Shown in pieces: positions 7,364-15,606 of a DNA stretch of 52,616 bases. Under the pieces are notes generated by a model, which saw nothing but the letters and a program-made list of their open reading frames with translations, was not told where the DNA came from and searched no databases. The position numbers were made by a program, and so were the translations under genes. The stretch comes from an uncultured Nitrospirota bacterium. Its GTDB lineage: Bacteria; Nitrospinota; Nitrospinia; CAJXCL01. The stretch covers positions 1 through 52,616 of the forward strand of contig CAJXCL010000009.1 of the NCBI GenBank assembly GCA_913051775.1. The letters are read 5' to 3'. Each line of letters starts with the position of its first letter. The first letter of the stretch is position 1.

Positions 7364-8776
7364 ATGTTATCGGCATGCTTCATAAGAATGAAGGAATTAA
7401 AAAGAAACCGTTTGTTCCAAATAGGGCTAATATCTTTTTTGCTCTATTCCTGGATATCTTATTTAAGTAAATATTTCATTTATGGTGTTGGCTATGAAAA
7501 CCGACCCATTATTTTATTTCTCCTACTATACCTGATACTGTTTCTTTTTTATTTTTTAGCAATCCACTTGGTCTTAAGATCAAATGAGCAGGATAAAGAT
7601 TTAAAAATTGTTTTGTTATTTGCTGTTTTATTTCGTCTTGTTTTGCTTCCGTCTAACCCTATTCAGGAAGATGATCACTATCGTTATCTCTGGGATGGCA
7701 AAGTCACACGAAACGGAATTAATCCGTATAAATATTCGCCGGATGAAATTAGAGAATTCGAGGAGAACAGGGAAAAGGTTGAATATACTTATGAAAAAAT
7801 CAAAGAACTTGAATCATTGAATCTGATCCGTTTTGAGAATTATCAGTCGGAAATTTTGTTTGATAGAGTTAACCATCCGGATGTACCTACAATTTACCCC
7901 CCATTTTCTCAGATAGTTTTTTCGTTTGCAGATGTTTTTTTTGGTGGCGGAATAACAGGTCTGAGAATAATTTTGTTTGTATTTGATTTAGCTGTTCTTT
8001 GGATGGTTTTATTGCTTCTGAAATCGCAAAAAATTAACACACTTTATTCCGTTATATATGCCTGGTCACCTCTGGTTATTAAAGAAATTGTCAACAGCCT
8101 TCATATGGAATCCATCCCCCTCTTATTTCTTACCTTGTCAACTTATCTTTTGATAAAATCCTGCCCTCGCATGTCAATATTTACTTATTCATTAAGTATT
8201 TTAAGTAAATATTACTCTTTAATGCTTCTTCCCATATTTTTTGCTGTGATACGAAAAGATGGATGGTTAAAACTTTTTACGACAGCAATCATTTTACTTT
8301 TTACACTCCTTATTTTTTGTTTTCCATTTATTAATAACGGGTGGTCTATGTTTGAAGGGCTAATAATTTATGGGAGTCGGTGGGAGAGAAATGATTCTAT
8401 ATTTGCTGTGATTAAATATTTAACCGGAAACCATCAAATGACAATTATAATAGTCTTCGGTGTATTCACAGTAATATTGGGTTATATTACCTTAACCGAT
8501 AAAAATATCGTAAAAAAAATATTGATTCTTTTAACCGCATTTTTTTTATTAAGTCCGACTCAATACCCATGGTATTTCATCTCTTTCCTGCCTTTTTTGA
8601 CTTTTTATCCAAATCGTGCGTTGCTTCTGCTGAGTGGTTTATTATCATTATATTATTTAGAATTTTATTTTATATATCATCAATTTAATCAAGCAATTTT
8701 ATTGATCCCATGGTTTGAATATTTGCCGTTTTACATTCTATTAATGTATGATATGTTTATAAAATGCGAAAAATAA
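7364..8776 (+). CDS. Polytopic GT-C type glycosyltransferase (mannosyltransferase-like)
   Basis: This 470-residue membrane protein has about ten hydrophobic helices. After the first helices comes the acidic loop [20 protein letters not shown] (near 100-120), followed by [13 protein letters not shown], as in GT87/PIG-M-like polyprenyl-phosphate-sugar-dependent glycosyltransferases. The DD/ED pair in the first periplasmic loop is the expected catalytic feature of GT-C enzymes. It probably adds a sugar to an envelope glycan or lipid. The start could be 7364 or the ATG at 7388; neither has a clear ribosome site. The end overlaps cimA by 13 bp, implying cotranscription although no functional link is obvious. 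Confidence 0.75.
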   Translation: MLSACFIRMKELKRNRLFQIGLISFLLYSWISYLSKYFIYGVGYENRPIILFLLLYLILFLFYFLAIHLVLRSNEQDKDLKIVLLFAVLFRLVLLPSNPIQEDDHYRYLWDGKVTRNGINPYKYSPDEIREFEENREKVEYTYEKIKELESLNLIRFENYQSEILFDRVNHPDVPTIYPPFSQIVFSFADVFFGGGITGLRIILFVFDLAVLWMVLLLLKSQKINTLYSVIYAWSPLVIKEIVNSLHMESIPLLFLTLSTYLLIKSCPRMSIFTYSLSILSKYYSLMLLPIFFAVIRKDGWLKLFTTAIILLFTLLIFCFPFINNGWSMFEGLIIYGSRWERNDSIFAVIKYLTGNHQMTIIIVFGVFTVILGYITLTDKNIVKKILILLTAFFLLSPTQYPWYFISFLPFLTFYPNRALLLLSGLLSLYYLEFYFIYHQFNQAILLIPWFEYLPFYILLMYDMFIKCEK

Positions 8777-10338
8777 AGATTTATGACACTACCTTAAGAG
8801 ATGGTGCCCAGGCGGAAGATATCTACTTCAGCCTTGAAGATAAGCTGAGGATAGCCCACAAACTGGATGATCTGGGAATCCACTATATTGAGGGGGGATG
8901 GCCCAGTTCTAACCCTAGAGATCAGGCTTTTTTTCAGAAAATCAGGCATGAAAAATTTAATAATTCCAAAATAGCAGCTTTTGGAAGCACTCGAAAAGCC
9001 GGGAACAAAGTAGAAAGAGACCCTAACATCAAATTATTGCTTCAATCTAAAACTCAGGTGGTGACTATTTTTGGGAAGATCTGGGATCTTCATGTTACTG
9101 ATGCTCTTAAAATCAGTCTGCAAGAAAACCTCGATTTAATACACGATTCGATCTCTTTTTTAAAAAATAATTTTGAAGAAGTCATTTTTGACGCCGAACA
9201 TTTCTTCGACGGTTTTAAAAATAATTCGGATTATGCTCTCAAAGCTATCCTGACAGCAGCGGAAGCAAAGGCCGACTGGATTATTTTGTGTGATACCAAT
9301 GGTGGAAGCATGCCATACGAACTAGAGCCGATAATGAAAGAAGTTTCAAAGAAAATTCAAATTCCGATTGGCATCCACGCGCATAATGACAGTGAAACAG
9401 CTGTAGCCAACTCCATCACCGCTATTAAATTAGGCGCCGATCAGGTACACGCAACCATTAACGGTTATGGAGAAAGATGTGGAAATGCCAATCTCTGCTC
9501 AATAATCCCTAATATTAAATTAAAATTAAAAATGGACTGTGTTTCAGACGAACAAATGAAAAAACTCTGGGAAATTTCTCGTTTTATAAATGAGTTGGTT
9601 AATATGAAACATTGGATTCACCAACCATATGTGGGTAAAAGCGCTTTTGCCCATAAAGGTGGTATCCATGTAGACGCTATCCAGAAAAACAGACAGGCTT
9701 ATGAGCACATTGTGCCAGAAATGGTAGGAAATCACCAGAGGGTATTAGTTTCAGATCTTTCGGGGAAGAGCAACATCTTGTATAAAGCTGAGGAATATGG
9801 AATTGATCTTGATAGTAAAGATCCTATTGTGGAGCAAATCCTAAAAGAATTAAAAGAGCTTGAAAACAATGGATTTCAATTTGAAGGAGCAGAAGGATCA
9901 TTTGAATTATTAATGAAAAACGCCAAGGGAGACAGAAAAAAGTTTTTTGATTTAAAAGGCTTTAGAGTCATTATCGAAAAGAGGAGGCAAGATGAGGAGC
10001 CTATTTCAGAGGCTACTATTAAAATTGTAGTGGATGGACAGATGGAAATTATGGCTGCCGAGGGAAATGGCCCTGTTAACGCTCTGGATAAGGCATTGAG
10101 AAAAGCGCTGATTCGTTTTTATCCCGAACTTAAGAATTTGAATTTATATGACTTTAAAGTTCGCATCTTAGATGAAAAAGAAGGAACAGAGGCAAATACC
10201 AGAGTTTTAATTGAATCGGGAGATCATGATTCTAAATGGGGTACTGTAGGGGTTTCTTCAAATATTATTGAAGCCAGTTGGCAAGCTCTTGTTGATAGTG
10301 TTGACTATATACTTCACAAAAACAGAATTACAAAATAA
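8764..10338 (+). CDS. cimA: (R)-citramalate synthase
   Basis: This enzyme condenses acetyl-CoA with pyruvate to citramalate, the first step of the threonine-independent isoleucine route. Its 524 residues match the long CimA type. They comprise an HMGL-like TIM barrel with YDTTLRDG (7-14), the metal-binding HAHND (205-209), GERCGNA (236-242) and HKGGIHVDA (297-305), then a C-terminal LeuA-type allosteric domain from about 400. The latter usually binds isoleucine. The start ATG lies inside the end of the preceding glycosyltransferase gene. An AT-rich hairpin and T-runs follow. LeuA (2-isopropylmalate synthase) is the nearest alternative; the [10 protein letters not shown] start and overall length favour CimA. 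Confidence 0.92.
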   Translation: MRKIKIYDTTLRDGAQAEDIYFSLEDKLRIAHKLDDLGIHYIEGGWPSSNPRDQAFFQKIRHEKFNNSKIAAFGSTRKAGNKVERDPNIKLLLQSKTQVVTIFGKIWDLHVTDALKISLQENLDLIHDSISFLKNNFEEVIFDAEHFFDGFKNNSDYALKAILTAAEAKADWIILCDTNGGSMPYELEPIMKEVSKKIQIPIGIHAHNDSETAVANSITAIKLGADQVHATINGYGERCGNANLCSIIPNIKLKLKMDCVSDEQMKKLWEISRFINELVNMKHWIHQPYVGKSAFAHKGGIHVDAIQKNRQAYEHIVPEMVGNHQRVLVSDLSGKSNILYKAEEYGIDLDSKDPIVEQILKELKELENNGFQFEGAEGSFELLMKNAKGDRKKFFDLKGFRVIIEKRRQDEEPISEATIKIVVDGQMEIMAAEGNGPVNALDKALRKALIRFYPELKNLNLYDFKVRILDEKEGTEANTRVLIESGDHDSKWGTVGVSSNIIEASWQALVDSVDYILHKNRITK

Positions 10339-10413
10339 AAATTTATAAAATTTTGCTTTTTTTATTAAAGTTATCGTGTTTTTTGCCGATACACTTATAC
10401 GGATATTTTTTTT
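10338..10413 (+). terminator. Possible terminator(s) after cimA
   Basis: Two hairpins follow the cimA stop. AAAATTT-ATA-AAATTTT (10338-10354) is followed by a C and seven T. An imperfect CCG(A)TA/TACGG stem (10386-10402) is followed by eight T. The first stem is AT-only and weak; the second is short. Together they plausibly end the upstream transcript. Confidence 0.35.
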
Positions 10414-10433
10414 AATAGCGAGGGGACTATTTA

Positions 10434-10628
10434 ATGGTTGCCATAATTAACGGAGCGCGTGTTACTCCGCCAAAGCTTGATATTGACATAGTGAATGTTG
10501 ATTCAAACGCCAGACTAACTGTACTTAATGCTCCAAAGTTAATATCTGAAGAAGATAAACGTGAGACAGAGGCTAATAAACAAATAACCGTTTTTACTTC
10601 GGATAAACTTAAAAATCAACAGCTTTAG
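10434..10628 (+). CDS. Small hypothetical protein, possibly frameshifted
   Basis: This 64-residue frame begins with ATG after GAGGGGACTATTTA, a good ribosome site. I do not recognise it. The N-terminus is beta-like and hydrophobic (MVAIINGARVTPPKLDIDI) and the C-terminal half is charged. Directly after the stop, another frame (codons from 10612 to TGA 10784-10786) encodes about 55 residues including RLRLIIVKQWEGDLKEV, with no start codon of its own. One frameshift near 10610 would fuse the two into a protein of roughly 115 residues, so the gene may be broken or a base may be miscalled. Confidence 0.45.
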   Translation: MVAIINGARVTPPKLDIDIVNVDSNARLTVLNAPKLISEEDKRETEANKQITVFTSDKLKNQQL

Positions 10629-10852
10629 CGCGACTGCGGCTGATAATTGTAAAGCAGTGGGAAGGAGATCTTAAAGAAGTGACGCTTAGAATTAGAAAAC
10701 AGGTCACCGCGTTTAAACAACAACTTAAGAGCTCACGATTTGCTGGAGAAATAGGAAAAGGCAGTATCTTTGGCCTATTTGCCTGAACCATTTTAACACT
10801 TCTTTAAACCTGAGAAATACAACTCAAATTTTTGCAGATAGCCGCGGATTTT

Positions 10853-10888
10853 TCAATTGACAATTTATAATTGACAATTGACAATTGA
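10853..10888. repeat. Tandem AATTGAC-type words with inverted symmetry
   Basis: TCAATTGA is followed by repeated units of the 7-nt word ATTGACA. The first copy and the later ones can pair around CAATT. It lies directly before the DUF6599 start codon. The same word family recurs near 14481, 18806, 42775 and 52328. Confidence 0.6.
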
Positions 10889-10891
10889 AAA

Positions 10892-11809
10892 ATGGTTTAT
10901 CGTTATCTTCTCCTTTCTTTACTCCCAATAATAGCTATAATTATTTATTTAAACGGTCAGAATTATGATCCGGGATTGTTAAACTTTCAAACCGACATCC
11001 CCTCCAATTCATTAGTTACTTCCTATCTTCCCCAAAAAAATCACACCTATCAGCGGGTAGGTCAAATCCGTCAATATACGGGGGAGAACCTTTATGAATA
11101 TATCAATGGTCATGCGGAATATTTCTTAGCGTTAGGATTTGTAAAACTTGCTGTGGCGGATTATTCATCGGAATCTTCTGAACAGAATAATTCTGAATTC
11201 GTGGTCGATATATATGATATGGGAAAAAGTAAAAATGCCTTTGGTATCTTAATGGATGAATCTGGAGAAAATGCGACTCCTGTCGAAGTGGGTTTTAGAG
11301 GCTTTCTTACTCAAAAAACATTAAACTTTATTAAAGGGCAGTACTATATAAAAATTAGCGCGTTCCATGATAATGCTCCACTTGTTAAATTTGCCGGGGG
11401 AATTGAAAAAAAGTTCGGTGATCTTCAAAACTCATTGCCGCAATTTCAGAAATTTCCCCGTAATGGAAGAATAGTAAATTCTATTAAATTTATTAAGGAA
11501 AATTATCACGGGCTTAGTTTTGTTAACAATGTATATGAACAAGGATATGAAATTAATGGAGAAAGGTTCTCGGCATTTTTGATTGAAGGCAATAATGATG
11601 AAATCAAGAAACTTTCAAAACAATATACTGAATTTTTTAAAGAAGACGGTATTGAATATCACATGATACAATATAAACAGCGAAATTATTACAAAGTTAT
11701 GGATCCCTTTGAAGGGGACTGGTTCTTAATTCCATTAAATAAAGAGCTCTTTGGTATTTATGGCTCTTTAAGCGACAAAGTTTTGAGAAAGTTTATAGAT
11801 GACCTCTAA
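10892..11809 (+). CDS. DUF6599 family exported protein
   Basis: This 305-residue protein has an N-terminal hydrophobic helix (about 5-20), so it is membrane-anchored or secreted with its body in the periplasm. The motif ENLYEYINGHAEYFLALGF (65-83) and the following VDIYDMGKSKNAFGI match DUF6599, whose function is unknown. No Cys-rich or catalytic motif is obvious. It overlaps the next gene (DUF362) by 11 bp and heads a three-gene cluster with a NapGH-type Fe-S membrane protein. This points to a periplasmic redox or maturation role, which is inference. The start lacks a clear ribosome site; the region before it is the ATTGACA repeat. Confidence 0.7.
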   Translation: MVYRYLLLSLLPIIAIIIYLNGQNYDPGLLNFQTDIPSNSLVTSYLPQKNHTYQRVGQIRQYTGENLYEYINGHAEYFLALGFVKLAVADYSSESSEQNNSEFVVDIYDMGKSKNAFGILMDESGENATPVEVGFRGFLTQKTLNFIKGQYYIKISAFHDNAPLVKFAGGIEKKFGDLQNSLPQFQKFPRNGRIVNSIKFIKENYHGLSFVNNVYEQGYEINGERFSAFLIEGNNDEIKKLSKQYTEFFKEDGIEYHMIQYKQRNYYKVMDPFEGDWFLIPLNKELFGIYGSLSDKVLRKFIDDL

Positions 11810-12791
11810 CTACAACAAAAAAGAACCGGCATTAGATCGGAGACAATTTATAAAAAAATCGGCTATAACCTGCGGAGTTGCGCTAAGTGCCGGCGCATGG
11901 GGTTATCTCTTTTATAGTAAAGAACCCGTCAGGAAAACCAAAAGCAAAGTTTACACATTTAAAGATTTTCGAGTTCCTGTTTCCAACGTATATGCAAAAA
12001 TGACTGTTGCGAGTGGAACAGATATGGGAAAGATGCTGCGGGCGTCAGTTGAAAAACTTGGAGGAATCACAAAGTTTATTCACCCGGGAGATAAAGTCCT
12101 GATAAAGCCAAATGTTGGCTGGGACCGTCAGCCGGAACAGGCGGCAAACACCAACCCTGAGCTGGTATCCGCTGTCGTTAAATTATGCAGAGAAGCAAAA
12201 GCCTCTGAAATCCTGGTTACAGATGTGTCAGTTAATGACTCGTACCGGTGCTTTGCCAGATCAGGTATTGAAAATGCGGTGCTGCAATCAGGGGGAAAAA
12301 TTCTTTTTACCAGTGAAAGCGATTTTGTGCATACTGATATGAAAGGAGAATTACTCAAAATATGGCCTGTCTCAAAATTTTATCACGAAGCCGATAAAGT
12401 GATTAATGTTCCCATAGTCAAAAACCATTCATTAAGCAAATGTACCCTTGCAATGAAAAACTGGTACGGAGTATTAGGGGGACCACGCAACCAATTGCAC
12501 CAGGACATTAATACTTCTATTGTGGACCTTGCCCAGGCAGTTCGTCCTACTTTGACTATTATGGATGCCACTAGAGTTTTGAAGAAAAACGGACCAACAG
12601 GGGGGAACCTCTCTGACGTCTCTATAGAAAATACAATCATAGCAGGACTCGATGAAGTAGCTATTGATTCATACTCTTTGCAATTTCTTGATTTAAAAAA
12701 GGAAGATGTCCCATATATCAAGCTTGCTGAAAAGCGTGGCCTGGGAACGTCCGACTGGCGCTCAATTAATACGAAAAAGATTAAAGTTTAA
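11799..12791 (+). CDS. DUF362 protein with Tat signal
   Basis: A twin-arginine signal DRRQFIKKSAITCGVALSAG (13-32) shows export in folded form. The body is DUF362: LIKPNVGW (101-108), the NTNPELVSAVVKLC stretch, VPIVKNH (204-210), MKNWYGVLGG (219-228). DUF362 proteins are uncharacterised and often neighbour ferredoxins. This one has no CxxC-type cluster motif of its own, so any electrons would come from a partner. The Tat signal implies that a cofactor or complex assembles before export. It overlaps the DUF6599 gene and lies 169 bp before the NapGH fusion. Confidence 0.82.
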   Translation: MTSNYNKKEPALDRRQFIKKSAITCGVALSAGAWGYLFYSKEPVRKTKSKVYTFKDFRVPVSNVYAKMTVASGTDMGKMLRASVEKLGGITKFIHPGDKVLIKPNVGWDRQPEQAANTNPELVSAVVKLCREAKASEILVTDVSVNDSYRCFARSGIENAVLQSGGKILFTSESDFVHTDMKGELLKIWPVSKFYHEADKVINVPIVKNHSLSKCTLAMKNWYGVLGGPRNQLHQDINTSIVDLAQAVRPTLTIMDATRVLKKNGPTGGNLSDVSIENTIIAGLDEVAIDSYSLQFLDLKKEDVPYIKLAEKRGLGTSDWRSINTKKIKV

Positions 12792-12804
12792 TAACTACAA
12801 ATGA

Positions 12805-12888
12805 GAGCCTCGTAGAGGCGAAAGATGATAACTGGGGCGTAAGCCCCTGGTAAAAGGAAGTAAAAAAGTCAGCCCTGTAGGGGCGAAA
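12805..12888. repeat. Three small palindromes of the GCCCTGTAGGGGC type
   Basis: GCCTC-GTA-GAGGC (12807-12819), GGGGC-GTAA-GCCCC (12834-12847) and GCCCT-GTA-GGGGC (12872-12884). The first and third share the frame AGCC(C/T)(C/T)GTAGxGGCGAAAGA. They lie between DUF362 and the NapGH fusion and are not followed by T-runs. Short palindromes of this form are dispersed in many bacterial genomes. Confidence 0.65.
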
Positions 12889-12960
12889 GAAAAACGGTTG
12901 GCATGGATAAACTCGTTTGTTCATGCAATAGAAATTTGGAACTAAATCAGGGAAGAAATA

Positions 12961-14469
12961 GTGACATTACAGAATTTAAGAAGAATTTACTCGGTTTTCT
13001 TTTTCGCGCTTTTTGTATATTTGCTGGTCATTACCGACTTCAGAAACTTAAAGGGGTATGAAGTTTCTTTATTTCTTGAAATCAATCCACTTGTTTCTAT
13101 CTTTTCGTTCTTTACCAGTGGGACTATTTATAAAGGGCTGATCCTTTCTTTATTAATAATTATCCCAACCTTATTTCTCGGCCGTTTTTTCTGTTCCTGG
13201 ATCTGTCCTCTCGGGATTCTAAATCAATGGATCAGCTTCTTTTTAAATAAGAAAGAAACATCGGAAAATCAGGAAAAAAACGAATATCGTAAAATGTTTC
13301 GTTTCAAATATTATATCCTTGTAATTTTTGCCGTTCTTGCTGTCTCCGGGACACTGCAAATCGGTCTCCTTGATCCGATTGCGTTTATATCAAGGGCTTT
13401 CATTGTTTCCGGTTTTCCAGCTCTGTATAACTGGGGGGAACTTATTTACTTGAAACAACCTGTTTTTCAGGGTGGGATACTTATTACGCTGCTGTTTTTA
13501 ACTGTTCTCTTTGCAAACCGCTTTATAACCCGATTCTGGTGTAGAGTACTATGTCCTCTTGGCGCTTTGTTAGGGATTATGTCTTTTGGTTCCATCATGC
13601 GGATCAGGCGCAATATAGAGAAATGTACAGACTGTAAAAAATGCCTGCTACATTGCCAGGGTGGGTGCGACCCCCATTCCAATCTCAGAGTTAATGAATG
13701 CCATGTTTGCATGAACTGCATTGCATCTTGTCCTGAGGATGCCCTCCATTATGGCTTCGCTGAGACACGGAGTTCCATCCATCAGTCTTTTGATATCAGC
13801 CGCCGCCGTCTTCTCGAAACTGGTGTTGCCGCGTTTGTATTATTTCCTATGATGAAGTCTTCTCTAACTGGAGAAAATCAAGCGTTAGCCGATGTTATAC
13901 GGCCACCTGGAGCCCTCACGGAAAAAGATTTTCTTCGACGTTGTATTAAATGTTCCGAGTGCATGCGAGTTTGTCCGACCAATGTATTACAACCCGCTCT
14001 GCTTGAAGGTGGTTTTGAAGGAATCTGGGACCCACTCTTGATAAACAAAATCGGATACTGTGAATACAACTGTGTTTTATGTGGTCAGGTATGTCCCACA
14101 GGGGCTATTCGTAATATATCAGTTGAGGAAAAGATAGGAAAAAAACCTTACAAAAACCCGATAAAGATTGGAACGGCTTTTTTTAACAGAGGACGTTGTC
14201 TGCCGTGGGCTATGAACAGAACATGTATTGTATGCGAAGAAGTATGCCCAACGTCTCCAAAAGCTATCTGGTTTCGGAAAGAAGAAGTCGTAACAAGAGA
14301 AGGGAAAGTAAAAAAAGTTAAACGGCCTTACCTGGATCCGGACCTATGCATAGGTTGTGGAATATGTGAAAACAAATGCCCTGTCCTTGATAAACCCGCT
14401 ATCCGCGTCTCTTCAGTCGGCGAAACCCGCTCAAAAACCAATCAAATGGTACTAACTGCAAATAAATAA
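12961..14469 (+). CDS. NapH-NapG-like fused ferredoxin membrane protein with internal Tat motif
   Basis: This is a 502-residue fusion. The N-terminal half is NapH-like, with four hydrophobic segments (about 9-24, 57-73, 116-133, 172-187) and the two CxxxCP motifs CSWICP (78-83) and CRVLCP (194-199). Two 4Fe-4S clusters follow (Cys 222-257). Then comes SRRRLLETGVAAFVLFP (280-296), a twin-arginine motif plus hydrophobic stretch, followed by NapG-like Fe-S motifs near 328-339, 371-378, 422-429 and 463-473. NapH and NapG are normally separate proteins that pass electrons from quinol to periplasmic reductases. The GTG start follows AGGGAAG. Its neighbours are DUF362 and DUF6599 and no reductase is present, so the electron acceptor is unknown. 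Confidence 0.88.
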   Translation: MTLQNLRRIYSVFFFALFVYLLVITDFRNLKGYEVSLFLEINPLVSIFSFFTSGTIYKGLILSLLIIIPTLFLGRFFCSWICPLGILNQWISFFLNKKETSENQEKNEYRKMFRFKYYILVIFAVLAVSGTLQIGLLDPIAFISRAFIVSGFPALYNWGELIYLKQPVFQGGILITLLFLTVLFANRFITRFWCRVLCPLGALLGIMSFGSIMRIRRNIEKCTDCKKCLLHCQGGCDPHSNLRVNECHVCMNCIASCPEDALHYGFAETRSSIHQSFDISRRRLLETGVAAFVLFPMMKSSLTGENQALADVIRPPGALTEKDFLRRCIKCSECMRVCPTNVLQPALLEGGFEGIWDPLLINKIGYCEYNCVLCGQVCPTGAIRNISVEEKIGKKPYKNPIKIGTAFFNRGRCLPWAMNRTCIVCEEVCPTSPKAIWFRKEEVVTREGKVKKVKRPYLDPDLCIGCGICENKCPVLDKPAIRVSSVGETRSKTNQMVLTANK

Positions 14470-14498
14470 CGAGCAAAATGGCTAATGACTATTGATTA

Positions 14499-15455
14499 TC
14501 AGGGCTCAATAAAACTGCCAATGTTCTGAAATTTTTCGTGGCGATCTTTAATGAGTTCTTCCGGCGTTTTTTGTTCCAACTCTTTTAAATGTCGACGTAA
14601 AACACGTCTTAAAATAGACGCCATGTGCTTATGATTTCGATGGGCACCGCCAGGAGGTTCTTTTACAATTTCATCAATGACTTTTAATTTAAGTAAATCA
14701 TCGGAGGTTAAATTCAAAGCGTGAGCAGCATCTTGTACTTTTTCAGGATTGTTCCACAGAATCGCGGCACACCCTTCTGGTGAAATAACAGAGTAAATAG
14801 AATGTTCCAACATCAATACCCTGTTGCCAATTCCCAGGGCCAAAGCGCCTCCACTGCCCCCTTCGCCTGTTATTACAGCAATAATCGGAACAGAGAGATC
14901 ACTCATATCCTTTAGATTTCTAGCAATGGCTTCTGCCTGGCCTCTTTCCTCCGCTTCGATGCCTGGATAAGCGCCCGGAGTATCAAGAAGAGTTATAATA
15001 GGAAGGTTAAATTTATCCGCTGCTTTCATTAACCTCAGCGCCTTTCGATATCCTTCAGGTTGTGACATGCCGAAATTACGAAAAACTTTTTCTTTAGTAT
15101 CCCGTCCTTTTTGATGGCCGATAATCATTACAGGCTTTTCTTCGAATTTTGCCGGGCCACCAACCACCGAGTGGCCGTCGGCGAAATACCGGTCGCCATG
15201 AAGTTCGGTAAAATCGGTGATCATATGTTTTATGTAATCAAGCGTATAGGGTCGATATGGATGGCGCGCTAATAGCGTTTTCTGCCAAGGGGTGAGCCGG
15301 GAAAAGACGTCTTTTTGCATCCTGAAGACTTTTCTTTTCAGATGCCGAATCTCATCTGTTATGTTAACCTGTCCCCCTTTGGACATGCCGGTTATTTTAT
15401 CAATTTTTCGTTCTAAATTAAAAATAGGTTCTTCAAAATCAAGAATTTGAACCAT
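14499..15455 (-). CDS. accA: Acetyl-CoA carboxylase carboxyltransferase subunit alpha
   Basis: AccA pairs with AccD to transfer carboxyl from biotin to acetyl-CoA, giving malonyl-CoA for fatty acid synthesis. The 318 residues show the family order: a helical N-terminus, ELHGDRYFADGHSVVGG near 99-115, QKGRDTKE, the oxyanion-region GEGGSGGALALG and VISPEGCAAILW. The length is normal. The ATG at 15455 follows AAGGTGA. A TTGCAA-17-TATTAT promoter lies about 100 bp upstream. It converges with the NapGH gene, and accD is not in the window, so the two subunits are unlinked here. Confidence 0.96.
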   Translation of the reverse strand: MVQILDFEEPIFNLERKIDKITGMSKGGQVNITDEIRHLKRKVFRMQKDVFSRLTPWQKTLLARHPYRPYTLDYIKHMITDFTELHGDRYFADGHSVVGGPAKFEEKPVMIIGHQKGRDTKEKVFRNFGMSQPEGYRKALRLMKAADKFNLPIITLLDTPGAYPGIEAEERGQAEAIARNLKDMSDLSVPIIAVITGEGGSGGALALGIGNRVLMLEHSIYSVISPEGCAAILWNNPEKVQDAAHALNLTSDDLLKLKVIDEIVKEPPGGAHRNHKHMASILRRVLRRHLKELEQKTPEELIKDRHEKFQNIGSFIEP

Positions 15456-15558
15456 AAAAAGTCACCTTAAAATTAAGAATTCAGGGGGTCGGCTGTCAAG
15501 GATTAGAAAAAAACTGACTCCCGACACCTCATCCCTGATCCCTGCAAATATTTTTGTT

Positions 15559-15587
15559 ATAATACAAAGGAACTGTTTGAATTGCAA
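15559..15587 (-). promoter_or_regulatory. Promoter-like site for accA
   Basis: On the minus strand, TTGCAA (15582-15587) and TATTAT (15559-15564) are separated by 17 bp and point at accA. The plus-strand TATAAT at 15558-15563 overlaps it and may serve the divergent helicase gene, but it has no good -35. Confidence 0.5.
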
Positions 15588-15606
15588 ACACATTAAAATA
15601 CTTTAA

